The notes under the pieces: generated by a model
Told to the model about the DNA's origin: nothing
The model's database searches: none
What the model saw: only the letters and a program-made list of their open reading frames with translations
Part shown: in pieces, positions 1 to 11,482 of the stretch
Position numbering within the stretch: the stretch's first letter is position 1
Layout: every line of letters begins with the position of its first letter
Translations under genes and position numbers: made by a program
Assembly: GCA_920105805.1 (NCBI GenBank)
Contig: CAKKTI010000138.1
Span: 2,531-43,658 of the forward strand
Length of the DNA: 41,128 nt
Direction of reading: 5' to 3'
From: Condylostoma magnum
Taxonomy: Eukaryota; Ciliophora; Heterotrichea; Heterotrichida; Condylostomatidae

Positions 1-996
1 ATTCATATTATAAGAGGAAATCATGAATGCCGGCAAATGACTACATTTTTTAACTTTAGAAACGAGTGTATGTATAAGTACGATTTAGAGGTATATGAAC
101 GCATTATGGAGTGCTTTGATGCACTGCCACTCTCATGCGTTATTAATAGAAAGTTTCTGGCTGTACACGGAGGAATAAGCCCGGAATTGAGAAAGCTGGA
201 TGATATAAACAAAATCAACAGATTTGTAGAACCTCCTAAAATCGGTCTTTTTTGTGATATGCTGTGGGCAGATCCCGTGGAGTCTGTAGATGGAAGATCC
301 CCTGATAGATTTAAGCAAAACGAAGTGAGAGGATGCAGTTTCTTTTTCAACGTTGAGGCTGTTAACGCGTTTCTTAAGAGAAACAATCTAATTTCTATAG
401 TAAGAGCACATGAGGCTAAGATCGATGGGTACTAAATGCACAGGTGAAATGGAAACACGGCTTTTCCAGCAGTTATAACTGTTTTCTCAGCTCCTAATTA
501 CTGTGACGTGTATAATAATAAAGCAGCTATTATTATATTTGAGAACAATACTCTTAATGTGTAGTAGTTCAACTTTACACCACATCCCTACGTCCTGCCT
601 AATTTTATGGATATATTTAGCTGGAGTATGCCATTTCTTATTGAAAAGATTGCTGAGATTTTATCCACTATACTGAGCTCACGCCCCGGGGAAATTACAC
701 CTCAGCCTGATAGGTTATCTGAACAAAGAGTCAGCAGTTTTAAAGCTGCTTTTGATGAGTTTCGCAATGAGAATTTATAACATAGAGTTGTGTTTGTATC
801 GCATGTACTAGAGAAGTATAAGACTATTAGAGAAGATAATGAAAGATTAGTATCTGTAAATACTTCTCCTGATGATAAAATTTCTAGTGAGCAGCTCAAC
901 ACCCGTAGTCCCCTGCAAAATGACCAAGAAGCATTCGAGCAAGTGAAGAATATTGATAGTGTTAATGAGAGACGACCACATCATAAAGAAAATTAG
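1..996 (+). CDS. Calcineurin A (PP2B catalytic subunit), 5' truncated
   Basis: Calcium/calmodulin-dependent Ser/Thr phosphatase catalytic chain; the window opens inside the catalytic domain, in frame 1. Visible family landmarks are RGNHE (codons 5-9), VHGG, RAHE and SAPNY, which carry metal- and phosphate-binding residues, then NFMDIFSWS(M)PF, the start of the calcineurin-B-binding region. A helix follows (about codons 240-280), and near the end an autoinhibitory-like segment, [19 protein letters not shown], matching the SFEEAKGLDRINERMPP type of other calcineurins. The metal motifs DxHG and GDxVDRG lie upstream of the window. TAA/TAG codons are read as Gln (V-TAG-TAG-FN). TGA at 445-447 falls on Trp of the HRWNG motif. 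The protein ends right after the autoinhibitory segment at TAG 994-996, followed in frame by TAA and TAG. The opposing transporter gene ends 44 bp further on. Confidence 0.95.
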
Positions 997-1040
997 TAAT
1001 AGAACCTTATAGATTTAAATACTTGTGTATAATGTTTATC

Positions 1041-2453
1041 TCACTTAATTATCTTTTTCTGTATTTCAATCGTTGTTAATCCTTTAGTTTCTGTCATGTC
1101 AATAAGTAAGTAGAAGAATCCAACTATGCAAATTAATCCGTAAATCCAAAAAGCATAATCAACTCCAAGATACTCAACTTCATAAGGAAAAGCAAGAGCA
1201 ATTATAATCATTGACCCTCAATTTCAAGCAATACAGAATCCCATAGCCTTGTCTACTAAAGTTTCCCCTAAGTACAAGAAAACCATTCCCCCCATTGAAA
1301 TCTGAGAGAACATTAGATATAATATTATTCCAATAAGGATTCAAAGTGTGTTTAGGCTCAGCATGAATGCTAAGCCAGAGAATCCCATTGAGAAAGTCAT
1401 TCCTAGCAGTCCTATCAAGGCTAATGGCTTTCTACCAAATCTGTCTACAATAGGTAACACCATTAAAACTGCTAAAGCTTCTGTAAGCCCTAATGCTGCC
1501 GTGTAAAGTCTCGATACAAATACAGAAGTACCTGATTCCTAGAAAAACATCGATGAGTAGAAAGCTACACCGTCTATTCCTGAAAATATTTAAAGTAATG
1601 CTAAAATAAAGCCTACTCTCATCATTTTTCTGTACTTACGGCTAAAGAATAAGGTTTTATAGGTCACTTGCTCATTGTGTTGCTTTGGGATTAATTCTGA
1701 CTTTGATTCAACCATCTCACTGGAAATTTCTGATTACTCCTTTTAATAATAATTAATCATTGACTATACATCTTCTGTTTCATATAAAATCATAAACACC
1801 TTTTCAGCATCTAAGTACATCTGCTTTTAAATGAGCCAAATGGGCGAATCATAAGGAAACAGCTTCAGTTGGGCAATCATTCTTACAAGACATACTAAAG
1901 CAGGAAATGCAAACATGCCTAGGCAAATATAATCCAGATTGCTTCCTGAATCAGTGGGCAGAGCAATTCCAAATAAAAAGGCCGCGAAAAGTCCAAATCC
2001 TATTTAAACTTGAAACATAGCCCCCATTCTGCCACTTATTATAGGTGGAGACAGCTCTGCTATATAAATAGGTGCAGTAGATGAGTAAATGCCTACTGTA
2101 ATGCCTGATAAGACTCTTCCTATGCCAAATGTTTCGTTGTAAGGAATAGCATTTATTATCCCTGCTAGAATAGTAAGGATATCTGTGTATATAAATAATT
2201 TATATCTTCCTATCTTATTCCCTAATTAGCCAGCTATAATACTGCCAATTGTACCGCCTATAGGCATCAATGATTAAAACAATGCTGAATATAAGTTAAT
2301 ATCATCCCAGTTTAATATGTCTTTAAGGCTTGAAATGCAGGGGTTCAATACTCCTAGTTAATACCCGAATATAAAGCCACTTATGGATATGTTAAAAATG
2401 ATAACTTTGACCTTATTTGCTCTGTAGTCCATAAACAGCAAATCCTGGTCCAT
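1041..2453 (-). CDS. Sugar-porter family (MFS) transporter
   Basis: 470-residue, 12-helix major facilitator of the sugar porter type, probably moving a hexose or polyol across a membrane. Signature parts in order: an N-terminal helix with GFIFGYQLGVLN, GRYKLF-type loop 2-3, GRVLSGITVGIYSSTAPIYIAE (split here as GRVLSGITVG and APIYIAELSP), a PYDSPIWLI variant of PESPRFL, a central cytoplasmic loop, QIFSGIDGVAFYSS, and DRFGRKP between helices 8 and 9. It ends in TETKGLTTIEIQ, the family PETKG tail. TGA is read as Trp at least three times (LNTLWILIG, CIAWNWGS); the terminal TGA at 1043-1041 after KKIIK is the stop, so one triplet has both meanings in one gene. Start ATG at 2453-2451 lies 28 bp from the upstream AlaX gene's stop. 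Substrate cannot be told from sequence. Confidence 0.93.
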
Positions 2454-2481
2454 TAAACTAGAAAATAATGTAATAAATCTC

Positions 2482-3216
2482 CTAACTAACACTATAAGAA
2501 ACTCTTAAATTCTTTCCTTTCTTCTGAATCTTAGTAACTTGCAGTCCTCCAATTTCAGAAACATGGTTAACATGTGTGCCTCCACACGGACATCCCTCAT
2601 CATTGGCCGTTAACTTAATAACTCTAATAGGAGTTCCTTCAGCTATAAAGCTAGGCAACCCATACTTCCCCTTGGCTTCTTCATACGGCATTAAAATCAT
2701 CTCCCTTGCCTCCTAAGTCTCATTAATAATCCTGTTGCTGACCTCCGTCAGTCTTTGCATTGCTTCCTCGCGCTGGTTTAATTCTATATTCCCCGCATAC
2801 TCCACATAAGCTCCAACGGGGTAGTGGTACCCTTTTCCCGCGACTAGTTTGTATCCCAGCTCAGAAACTGCTATATCCAACAAATGCCCGGCTGAATGAA
2901 TCCTCGCGTGAAGTCTTCTGATGTTATCATCAATTACACACTTTACTGGTTATTCCTGGCTAAATTGCTTATCTTAGTCTTCGTAGTTGCCAATATGCCA
3001 CACATTCCCATCCTCAGAATTCTGAAGATTTTCTACTATAAACTTAGATTCTTCCTACTCAATAAACCCAGGGTCATTGGGTTGTCCGCCGCCCTGAGGA
3101 TGGAAAATAGTTTGGCATAGTTTAATTCTGAAGTTTTACTCCAATTGCTCTATTTCTTATATTTAGGTGGTAAACTCAAACAAGTACGAGTCTTAAAGAA
3201 AAACCTTGGGGTCCAT
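2482..3216 (-). CDS. Free-standing alanyl-tRNA editing protein (AlaX type)
   Basis: 244-residue trans-editing protein related to the editing half of alanyl-tRNA synthetase; family members hydrolyse mischarged tRNA(Ala), typically Ser-tRNA(Ala). The N-terminal beta-barrel part carries HPQGGGQPNDPG, the AlaRS HPxGGGQPxD motif. The editing domain carries HSAGH (HxxxH zinc ligands, about residue 105) and CPCGGTHVNH (C-x3-H ligands, about residue 210). There is no aminoacylation domain, so this is not a synthetase. Three or more TAA/TAG codons stand for Gln within it. Start ATG 3216-3214 precedes a sensible MDPKVFLQDS N-terminus. It stops at TAG 2484-2482 directly after a VRVSYSVS-like strand; read-through would continue antisense across the start of the neighbouring transporter gene. 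Confidence 0.93.
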
Positions 3217-3244
3217 GTTAAGATAATTAAGTAAGTTAGGCTTT

Positions 3245-3988
3245 TTACATATGTTTTCCAAATTTTATGAGGCGGCTCTCTAGATTAGATTTATCCTTTT
3301 GTAAATTTTATAGCCTTTGCTTGATATCATTTAAGCTATTTTTTGCCTAGATAGAATTTACGGACATGCCATCTCTAAAAGTTGGAGGGGTTCGTGGCTG
3401 TACTGCTTCCTTTATTTTCTCTCATTTCGGTGATCTTAGAGGAGATAGGGAAAAAAGTGGTTAATTCATAGAGTCTTTTTCGAATGACTTACTCATTTGT
3501 ACTAAAGAGTAGTCTGAGTCTGGTGTTTTTAGTATTTCTTATGATTTCTGGTCTAGCGCTAGTCTTAGTTCTCTATTACTTTGCTTTAGCTTTTTTATTG
3601 TATTGCTTTGTGTTTCATTCTACTTTTAGATTTGCAGCATTTAAGTTTCGTATTCTTCTATCATCTGGGATAAATTGACTAGATTCTTATTTTATTGCTT
3701 GAGGAGCTCTTAGAGCTGGTATTTTTCATTGTATAGGTTCTCGTATTAGGATTATCTTTCTTGGTATTCTTTTAGCTTTTTTTCGTAGCTTAGCCTTATT
3801 TTTGATTCCTGATTTAGATCAAATTGTAGCTTTTGTATTTAATTAAGACTGTAGGTTTATTCTGCTTGTAATACATTAAATTTATCCATAAATGTTTTGT
3901 AGAATTCTTATTAAGTGTTTTTTAGTTCAATAGTAGATAGATTCAGAATACGATTATCATCATTGTAATTGTATTACTCAAAATCCAT
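3245..3988 (-). CDS. Coiled-coil protein, function unknown
   Basis: 247 residues, not recognised by family. The N-terminal two thirds are heptad-rich, charged coiled coil (ELKNTQQEFYKTF, KKLKEYQERQSQYENLY, KQNETQSNTIKKLK). A proline/serine-rich linker follows (LFSLSPLRSPKWEKI, with TGA as Trp) and then a short C-terminal coil (KQRLQNLQKDKSNLESRL). No enzyme motif is visible. Start ATG 3988-3986 gives MDFEQYNYND. The stop is taken as TAA 3247-3245, the first stop triplet after 17 codons free of any; three more in-frame TAA follow before the AlaX start at 3216. It could be a cytoskeletal or basal-body scaffold, but that is a guess from coiled-coil content alone. Confidence 0.8.
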
Positions 3989-4156
3989 TGATTGATTATC
4001 GTAGTTTCTTACAGTCAAAGGTTGTTTTTGCAATACTTTATTACTGCTTTAATCTTTATACCCTCTGGATGTAGAATTTATTTATAAATTTACAACATCT
4101 ACCTTTTATGCATTCTATGAACTTAAATCAATACTTAGTTTCCTTTATCCAACATT

Positions 4157-5203
4157 TTACCCAAGTGCAATACAGAAATGTTTCCCAAAAGCAATTTGCT
4201 TTATCTTTTTATTCCTCAGTTGCTCTAAAACAGTAGGAGTATTAAATACTCTTTTCTGCGAATGTCCCAATTGCCCTCTGTCATTGTTCCCCCAAGTATA
4301 AGCTTATCCTTTTCTGTCAATAAAACCCAACGATTCTCCTTTAGTAGAAATGTAAGCAACTTTTAATTGGCTCTATAGTACAACTGGAGTATCAAATCTC
4401 CCAAACCCTCCCGTTCCTCATATATACACTTTATGTCTTTTATCCATAGCCATAGAACAATCCCCTGCTTCAATTTACACGATATCATTTAATTCCTTTA
4501 TCTAAGTAAATCAGGTACAATTTAACTTATCTCCAGTACCAAGTTATCCTCTATCATTTCCCCCACAACTATACACTTTTCTTCTTTACGTTAAAATCAG
4601 TGAAAAATCTTTACCACAGCTAATTTTATGTACTTAATCTGAAATTGGTACTCTTTTCGGGTGTTTTCTATACTAATTTCCAGCACTTCCAAGCTCTCCA
4701 TTATCCCCGAACCCTCAAGTAAATAATTACCCAGTATCAGTAACAGCTCCACAATGTCTTTTACCTACACTGATTTACTTAAAAGCCTATTCACAGTTTA
4801 CTTGAATAAACACCTAGCTTATCTACTTGGCTGAATTACCTTGTAAAGTGGGCAATCCTGCCATCATCAAATTCCCATCGCATATAACAATTCCTGTACT
4901 GTGAAATCCGCATGAAATATCTAAAACTGTACTCTAAATACTCTCAACTAAGCAAGGAGCATTGGTATTTAGTAATTATTCATCACCCAAGCCCAACTTT
5001 CCGTACTAGTTTGAACCCATTGTATACAATTCCCCTTAGTTTGTTATAAAGCCAGAGTGGTTTTTACCACAAGACAGTTTGTGTATAACAACACCAAAAC
5101 TACAGTATCTAGGAGGAGTTGAATTATCACTTTGTTAATACTAGGAAAGGCCCAACTGACCATCTGAGTCATTTCCCCATACAAACACTTCTGTATATGA
5201 CAT
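4157..5203 (-). CDS. RCC1-repeat beta-propeller protein
   Basis: 348-residue protein made almost entirely of RCC1 repeats. Typical blade cores are seen in order: VFVWGNDSDGQLGL, LYTMGSNQYGKLGLGD, LFTWGFGDNGELG, VYSCGGNDRGQLGTGD, VYIWGTGGFG and AYTWGNNDRGQLGH, alternating with ISCGxxHS/ISVGKRHCG inter-blade strands. It fills one seven-bladed propeller with no other domain, so it may be a Ran exchange factor-like or, more likely, a generic RCC1 scaffold; the residues specific for RanGEF activity cannot be judged by eye. TGA stands at the blade tryptophans (TW-G, IW-G). Start ATG 5203-5201; stop TAA 4159-4157 after the last CIALG strand, after more than 50 codons without stop triplets. Confidence 0.93.
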
Positions 5204-5221
5204 AAAATTTAAAATTAAAGT

Positions 5222-5500
5222 CTAACCTAATATCTCTTTCGCTATTCTGTCTAATTCCCATCTTAAACCGATTAATCCTTCAAGCAAGGTCTAAAGGCTG
5301 AGGGAAGACTCCTTTTAAGCTTCTTAGATTAGGCTTTGTAAGCTGTATTAGGAAAGATTGTGGAGAGGTTGGATCTTTAACGTGTTATTGGATTGGTAAA
5401 GGTTAATTCTGATTATTAATTACGTGCTGAAGTGGTGAGCTGTTATTGGTTTAAAGCTTGACTTTGCTAGTTTGGAGGAAACTCGAACTAGGCTAAGCAT
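5222..5500 (-). CDS. Small protein with mitochondrial-type leader, unknown
   Basis: 92 residues, family not recognised. The first 26 residues (MLSLVRVSSKLAKSSFKPIT...) are rich in Arg, Lys and Ser with no acidic residue, as in a mitochondrial presequence. The remainder ends in a predicted amphipathic helix, TLLEGLIGLRWELDRIAKEIL. Start ATG 5500-5498. Stop TAG 5224-5222 comes after 21 codons lacking stop triplets, and only 18 bp before the ATG of the RCC1 gene. It could be a small subunit or assembly factor of a respiratory complex or ribosome, but nothing in the sequence decides this. Confidence 0.75.
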
Positions 5501-5591
5501 ATTTATTTTTTATGTATAGAGAAGTAATGGTATCAAACTAATAAAAGATAGTCAGGAGTTATAAATTAAGTAATTTGTTTAATTGTATCTA

Positions 5592-8500
5592 TTAATAAAC
5601 TTCTTCTAAAGCCTTGAGCATTATTTCCTTCACCTGCTTTCTTATTTCAATGTTCTATGATAGTATCAGCTCCGATAAGACTTCTTTTAGATTCTTCATG
5701 CTTTACTGTATATTTATCGTTAGATTTTATAGTAAATTATTTGATATAATTATCGCTAATTCTTCGTTTTCCTGATGAACAGTTTCTTAGTATTATAACG
5801 GTATATCTAGTTACTCTTGCTTTATATAGTTTTGTAATATTTCTTTACAGGTGTCTCAGTGATCTGGATAATCAAAAAAATTGTATTTGAAGATGATATT
5901 CAGATATAAAGCCAGAGATTCTCTTTATTGTCTTAATAAACCTGGTAAACTGTCTAAGTCTTAAAAGGCTGAATTTTTCCATATATTCTCACGTTTTGAT
6001 ATATCTGTGTTAAATAATTATGCTATAGTAAATGATTATTTTAAAGCGTTTAGTACATTTGATATATTCTCTTATGTTAGTTAATCATTCAGAAAAGAAA
6101 CAATTTCTAGAGCTATTTCAATTATTTTTAACTAAATTAGGCTCTTTTATCCAATTAGGTTAATTTACGAGCTACTTTAAGTATTTATTATTTACCTAGG
6201 AATAGTTTTGATTATTATATTACCCAAAGACTATAGATAACTATCTAATTACTCTTTTTATAGATTTTACCCTAAATTAACAGATAAACTTTTGAATGCG
6301 GAAAGTGCTTATTATGCTATATTCAAATTATTGCTCAAAATACATGACTAAATTACATTAATATAATCAATCAAATACAGCTTTAAATTTTCCTACTGTT
6401 AGTAAAACAATTTATTAGTCTTATGCAGAAGCTCCAAGAATGTATTATTAATTCACTCCTAGGAGTACTGTATTGTAGATTCACCAATATTAATAATTGG
6501 TTTTAATAAAGCATTGTATATATAAGCTCAGAATTCATAAGAAATGCATTAAGATTTAGACCTAAGCAAATCAAACATACAATCAATAGTCTTTGCTTCT
6601 AATACTACATCACCACATTGCAACTTTTCTCCAAACTTATTGTACATATAAGTGAATTTGTTTTAGAAATCCTCGTCTGGCAAATTATTACAACAAATCT
6701 GTAAATAATCCAAGCTTTCTAATACTAACTACTACTTCTCCGTTTGTATTATACTCATTAAGCAGTCAATTGCCTAGCTTAAATATTGTATAATATTATC
6801 TAAACTGTTTTGAATAGAGTGTTTTATGCATAAAGCCCCTAGTTCCTTTAATTCATCGCTGTATCCAGATACCATTATTTAAATAATATCGAAAATAGCC
6901 TTCCAACCTGATTTGATGTTTTACCCAACAATGCATATAATATTATCAATACAGGACAAGATCATATCCTTTACTTCAAAACTTTCACTTTAAGTCGCAA
7001 CTTGTTTAAATGGAGTTAAAAAATCTTATTAAAAGTGATAATTAGAGGCTTCTTCCTTTTGAAGAAACTTAGTTGCTAATTATTTTAAAGAATCAATAGC
7101 AAATGTGGCAATGAACTTATCATGATGTAGTCCTGCTATAGAGTAATGCTCCTTTAATCTTTGCCAGATACGTGTTCATACAAATCCAATACGATTCATA
7201 TTGAAATCAGTCACACTTACTAAAGCTTGTAAACAGAATATTCTAGGATTATCTCCCAAGAGCTCAAACTTAGAAACTTCGATTAGTCCTGTGACTAGTT
7301 CTATGATAGAGCTATCTCCTAACTTGGTAGAAACACTTATCACTATATCAATTTCACTTACTGATATATTCGAGTAAATTAGATTAGAGTTCTGTATATC
7401 ACAGTCTGTTACTCCTGATAAGCCATCATACTAAGATTAAATCATATGTAAATAATCTAGCTTAGAAATAACTTTTAGTATATAAATTCATGATGCTTTG
7501 AGATAATTAAACTCAGTTCTTGCTAGTTCTAGTAAAAGTTTAATGCATTCTATATTTTTAGGCTGGATAACTTGGTTTTATCCCAGTAGAAATGTGAATT
7601 TAGATAGAGCGGATATAAAGCTTTCTAGTTCTATTTCCATGTCAAAGTGACAGGCTATTTTGATGCTTGATTAAAATCCTTACAATGCTAAATTAAGAAA
7701 CTTTTTCTCATGAGAAGATTCTAAAATTATACTAAAGGTTGCGAATAAAGAGTATCATATTGCCTCAAACATAGTTCTTATATAATCACTGTGCACATTA
7801 GTAATAAACTAGCAGTCCTTACTGGAACTTTTATAGTTTCATTAAGACTGTGATAAAATAAGCTCTGATTACTTAGTAAAAAACTCCATACGTTATTTTT
7901 AATTCGCATTTTCCATTTTTCCTCTTAAAAATTCATCTTCAATCAGTGTAAAAGGATTGTTTTTGATATTTTCGTATATTTCTCCTAAGAAATCAGATGG
8001 GAAATCTTTTCCATTATTAATTCCTCGGTTTATCCCAATGAACTGGTCTTGTGTCATTTTCTTCTTTACTCCTACATTATGCAAGTCAGTTTACAGCATG
8101 ATAATAGCAAATGATAGAACATATACAGCATCTGCATTTTCAAAGGTTTAAGGGTTATCTTCATAGTACTTTGACGCAAATGACATCATAATTCTGTCCA
8201 CTTTCTAAGCTTCCCCTGGCAATCTGAAGTTAGAAAGGAAACTTTTGAGGGCTTCCACTATTCCCATACTGGAAAAACTGAAAAGCTTTACATATTCCTC
8301 AATTACTTTTAAATTAAGCTCTTTATCCGAGCCTAGATAATCTCCAATTACAGTTTTATCCAACCCTTCTGTGCTTTGAATAAAACTAGCAATATCTTTA
8401 GCATTTTGACAGTCTAGATGTCCTTTATCATGCAGTAATTACAGCCCTGCTTAAGGCTTAAAGTTAAATTTAGCTACTGCCTGGCTTATTGTGTTTTTGT

Positions 8501-10151
8501 ACTGTTTATTCCTCTCGTAAATGTCTATGTTATGTAGCTCAATACTAGTATCACTGCTGTTATCAGTTCCTAGTTCATATTAATTCTCTGTTTTGCTTGA
8601 AGAGTTGTTCATTTCCTTCTCTATTCATGATTACTAGGTTACTATTATATTAGTTAAAATTTCAAGAGATGTTGTCCTTAATTACAAACCTTATTAATGA
8701 GATTATTACGATGTAGTTTTATGCTTGTCTTGTGATATTTTACCTAGATTATTGATTATTTAAGTCATTAAGTCCTTGCAGTTTACATCACAGTCATAGT
8801 TTATGAAAAAGTCTAATGTTGTTTAAGGCTACTAAGTAATTCTATAGAAAACCTCAAGTACGAGTAGTTTTTAGTGAAAGGCACTTACTGGGCTTTCCAA
8901 TATGAATAAAAATACCTTCTCTAGGAAAATTCCAATCTCAATTTTTAAATATTCCTTAAAATTAGTGACTAAAGCTAAGAATATCGATAAAGACAGAGAA
9001 AAAACTTACTTTTCAAATGATACTGCATGTTTTTGCAAGGCTTGGAATAATAAAGTTTTAATTATATCTAAGAACTGTTTATCTGTCTAAAACGTTGCCC
9101 CAGGGTTATCAATTAATCCTAGTAGTAATTCCATAGATAATAATTTGGACTTTTAACTTATCAGTTAATCTGATTACTAAAAATCTTTAGTGCATAATTT
9201 ACAAAAACTTCTAAACACCATAAGACAATCCATTCTGCATAAACTTTAATCTGGCTTACTTAGTACATCTTGCACTTACTTTGCTAAATGTTAATGTTAG
9301 TTTTTGCATTAATAGGAACAAACTGGAACTCTTTGAACTTTACAGTAAAAATCAGCTGTTTTATGACATTGTATACACCAGCCAAATTTCCCTGATATAT
9401 TCCCTTCTTAATCATTTAAACTCACTTCATAAAATCTATTATACAATCTATCATCAGGGTCTAGTACAAGAGGCACAGATCTCATAGGAAACACTTCTCA
9501 TTCTTATTGTTTCTATTAAGCTAAGCATACATCATCAACTAAGTTAGTAGTGAATTATTAAAAATAGGAATGCATCAAAGACTCATCTGTTTTACAGTTG
9601 TTTAAGCTTTCCATCCGCTGAAATAAAAAATGAATCATTTAAGTTAACGCTGCTTTTGCTGTGTTTTAATTTACATGATTTTTAGAGGAAATTTGGATAT
9701 GATAACAAATTCTGATAGCTTCTAGTAGATCAGTTCCATGAACTTCACAATTAAAACTAGTTACTAATGTCAATACAGTTTTTATTACTTGCAAGTGGAT
9801 ATTATCATCTCTTACTTATACACTTTCACTTAGAGATTTAATAATCACTTTAATCACTTTTGTATCTTAAGCAAATGAATTACCAGTTAGAAAGCCTTTT
9901 GATATTAATTTTAGAATAACAGTGAGTAAGTACTCTGTAAGTTTACTGCTTTTTATCTATATTGCTTTGTAGATAAGATCGTAGTATTTATCAGCATTAA
10001 GAGAATTATCTGATTACAACTGTAGCATCACATCTTTAAGTATTTCTTTTTGTTGAGTATATTTGCTGCCTGTAAACACCTTTTATAGCTTTTAAAAACA
10101 TTCATTTAATATTTCTCTAAATTATTCTAATGAATCTTCTTGGTACTCCAT
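5592..10151 (-). CDS. Large ARF guanine-nucleotide exchange factor, BIG/Sec7 family
   Basis: 1,519-residue Golgi/endosome ARF-GEF. N-terminal DCB/HUS region: EVHGTDLLEAIRICYHI and the following NQNTAKAALTQMIHFLFQRM match BIG1/BIG2/Sec7p. A cysteine cluster, CIQCHKTADFYCKVQ...VCSYQC (about residues 253-285), resembles a small zinc finger. HUS-box-like MDCLMVFRSFCKL follows. Sec7 domain about residues 560-760: STEGLDKTVIGDYLG, FLSNFRLPGEAQKVDR with the catalytic Glu in RLPGEAQ, YVLSFAIIMLQTDLHN and NRGINNGKDFP. A roughly 750-residue helical HDS region then runs to the C-terminus. Many TAA/TAG are Gln and several TGA are Trp (for example PDHWDTCK). Start ATG 10151-10149. The stop is TAA 5594-5592, immediately followed by TAG, after 19 clean codons. 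It would load GTP on ARF to drive coat recruitment. Confidence 0.95.
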
Positions 10152-10185
10152 TTTATGACTATTATAAAGTTTATATATTCGAAAA

Positions 10186-10773
10186 TTAATCGTATTTTAA
10201 GTTATTAGTTACTCTCTTTATACGTTTTGAAAGCTCTTTTAAGGAGTCTCTTGTACTATAGCACCTGCTTCATCGTTATTTTATACTGTTTTAATAGTCA
10301 TTTTAATCAAATGGGGCTAAATCTCTAGTAATTGCTTGAGGCGGCCTTCGTATAATTCGATCTTTAAAGAAATTGAATCTTTCTATCTTTTCTACTGGAT
10401 CCTAATACAAATATTTCCTATGATGTGTACTTTTTGCTATATTAGGAGTAGAAATGTGTTTGTTTTCATACATCGGGCTATAGTTCAAATCTAGGCTTGA
10501 TTTATTGCTTTTATGCGGGGCTGGGAAAATAAACTTAAATTTCTTAGTCGATTGAGTCGTTCTAGGGTGCAATGGATTGTATTATCCAACTGCTGGAATC
10601 GGGTATCTATGTTATTTATAACTTTTATGTACACTTGATGAGTTATGCTTGCTTATATTAGGTGAAACCTTTACACTTGTATTATTAGAACGATACTAGC
10701 TGTTCTGTATTGATCCATATCTGCCTTATTAGATAAAACTTCTTTATTAGATTCTTCTTCGTTTTATTTACAT
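10186..10773 (-). CDS. Basic Ser/Gln/Arg-rich protein, unknown
   Basis: 195 residues, no known family. Strongly basic and low in hydrophobics: MQIKRRRIQQRS at the start, a long polar stretch with His/Ser/Tyr, HPRTTQSTKKFKFIFPAPHK in the middle, and a likely folded or motif-rich C-terminal part, YQDPVEKIERFNFFKDRI then TRDSLKELSKRIKRV. One TGA is read as Trp (QRWSRCYS). Start ATG 10773-10771 faces the Rab-like gene's ATG across 20 bp. The stop is taken as TAA 10188-10186 after 27 clean codons; TAA-TAG follows 24 bp downstream, before the BIG ATG at 10151. It looks like a cortical or cytoskeleton-associated disordered protein, unproven. Confidence 0.7.
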
Positions 10774-10793
10774 ATTTATATACTTTTAAAGTC
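10774..10793. promoter_or_regulatory. 20-bp divergent spacer between two start codons
   Basis: The ATGs of the basic-protein gene (minus) and the Rab-like gene (plus) are separated by only these 20 AT-rich bases. Any shared promoter elements must lie here or overlap the coding ends. No specific box can be named. Confidence 0.5.
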
Positions 10794-11384
10794 ATGTATG
10801 CAAAACACCGTAAAAGTCATTATATAAAAATGATTATTTTAGGCGATAGCTATGTAGGGAAATCAGCACTTTTAAGTAAGTTTAGTCAGAATGATTTAGA
10901 TTGTAATTTTGTCGGGATTAATTTTAAAATGATATAGTTAAGAGATAATCACTTATATAAGAAAGTAGTTTTATACGATTTTAAAGGAGGAGAAAGATTA
11001 ATTGCTGTAGTTAGGAAATAGTTCAAGTTTATGAATGCATTCTTGTGTGTTTATGATATAACTAATGAAGAAAGTTTTTAAAGGTTGCCTAATGTAATTA
11101 ATGTAGTATATGATCATGCAGATAGTAACTATAATTTATTTATTATAGGGAATAAATGTGATCTAAATGATTAAAGATAAATAGACTATTAATAAGGTTA
11201 GGCTATTGCAGAATAATATAATGCTTACTTTTTAGAGTGCTCAAGCATAGATGAGAATAATACTGATTTTGAATAGATAATAAATATAATTACACAAGAG
11301 TAGGCCAATGGCTAGCAATTAAATAATAGACACTCTACAGTAAATATACGACAAAGATTGTCCCGCTTAAATTGCTATTCCTAG
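10794..11384 (+). CDS. Divergent Rab-like small GTPase
   Basis: 196 residues with a Ras-fold order of motifs. P-loop GDSYVGKSALL (about residues 16-26), a switch I region with VGINFKMI, a switch II region reading YDFKGGERL where Rabs have WDTAGQERF, then CVYDITNEESF, guanine-specificity NKCDL, and a C-SS in place of the SAK loop (ECSSIDE). The catalytic Gln of DTAGQ is replaced by Gly, and the C-terminus (LSRLNCYS) lacks the usual two-cysteine prenylation signal. It may therefore hydrolyse GTP slowly and be soluble or differently anchored. Start ATG 10794; stop TAG 11382-11384 after 20 clean codons, with TAA 18 bp later. Family membership is clear, subfamily is not. Confidence 0.85.
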
Positions 11385-11482
11385 ATAATTCATATATTTT
11401 AAGTCTTTCATTATTAACTATAAATAGTCGGTATCATACCTTTATAATTCTATCTGCACATATTTAATAGAATTACATATAT

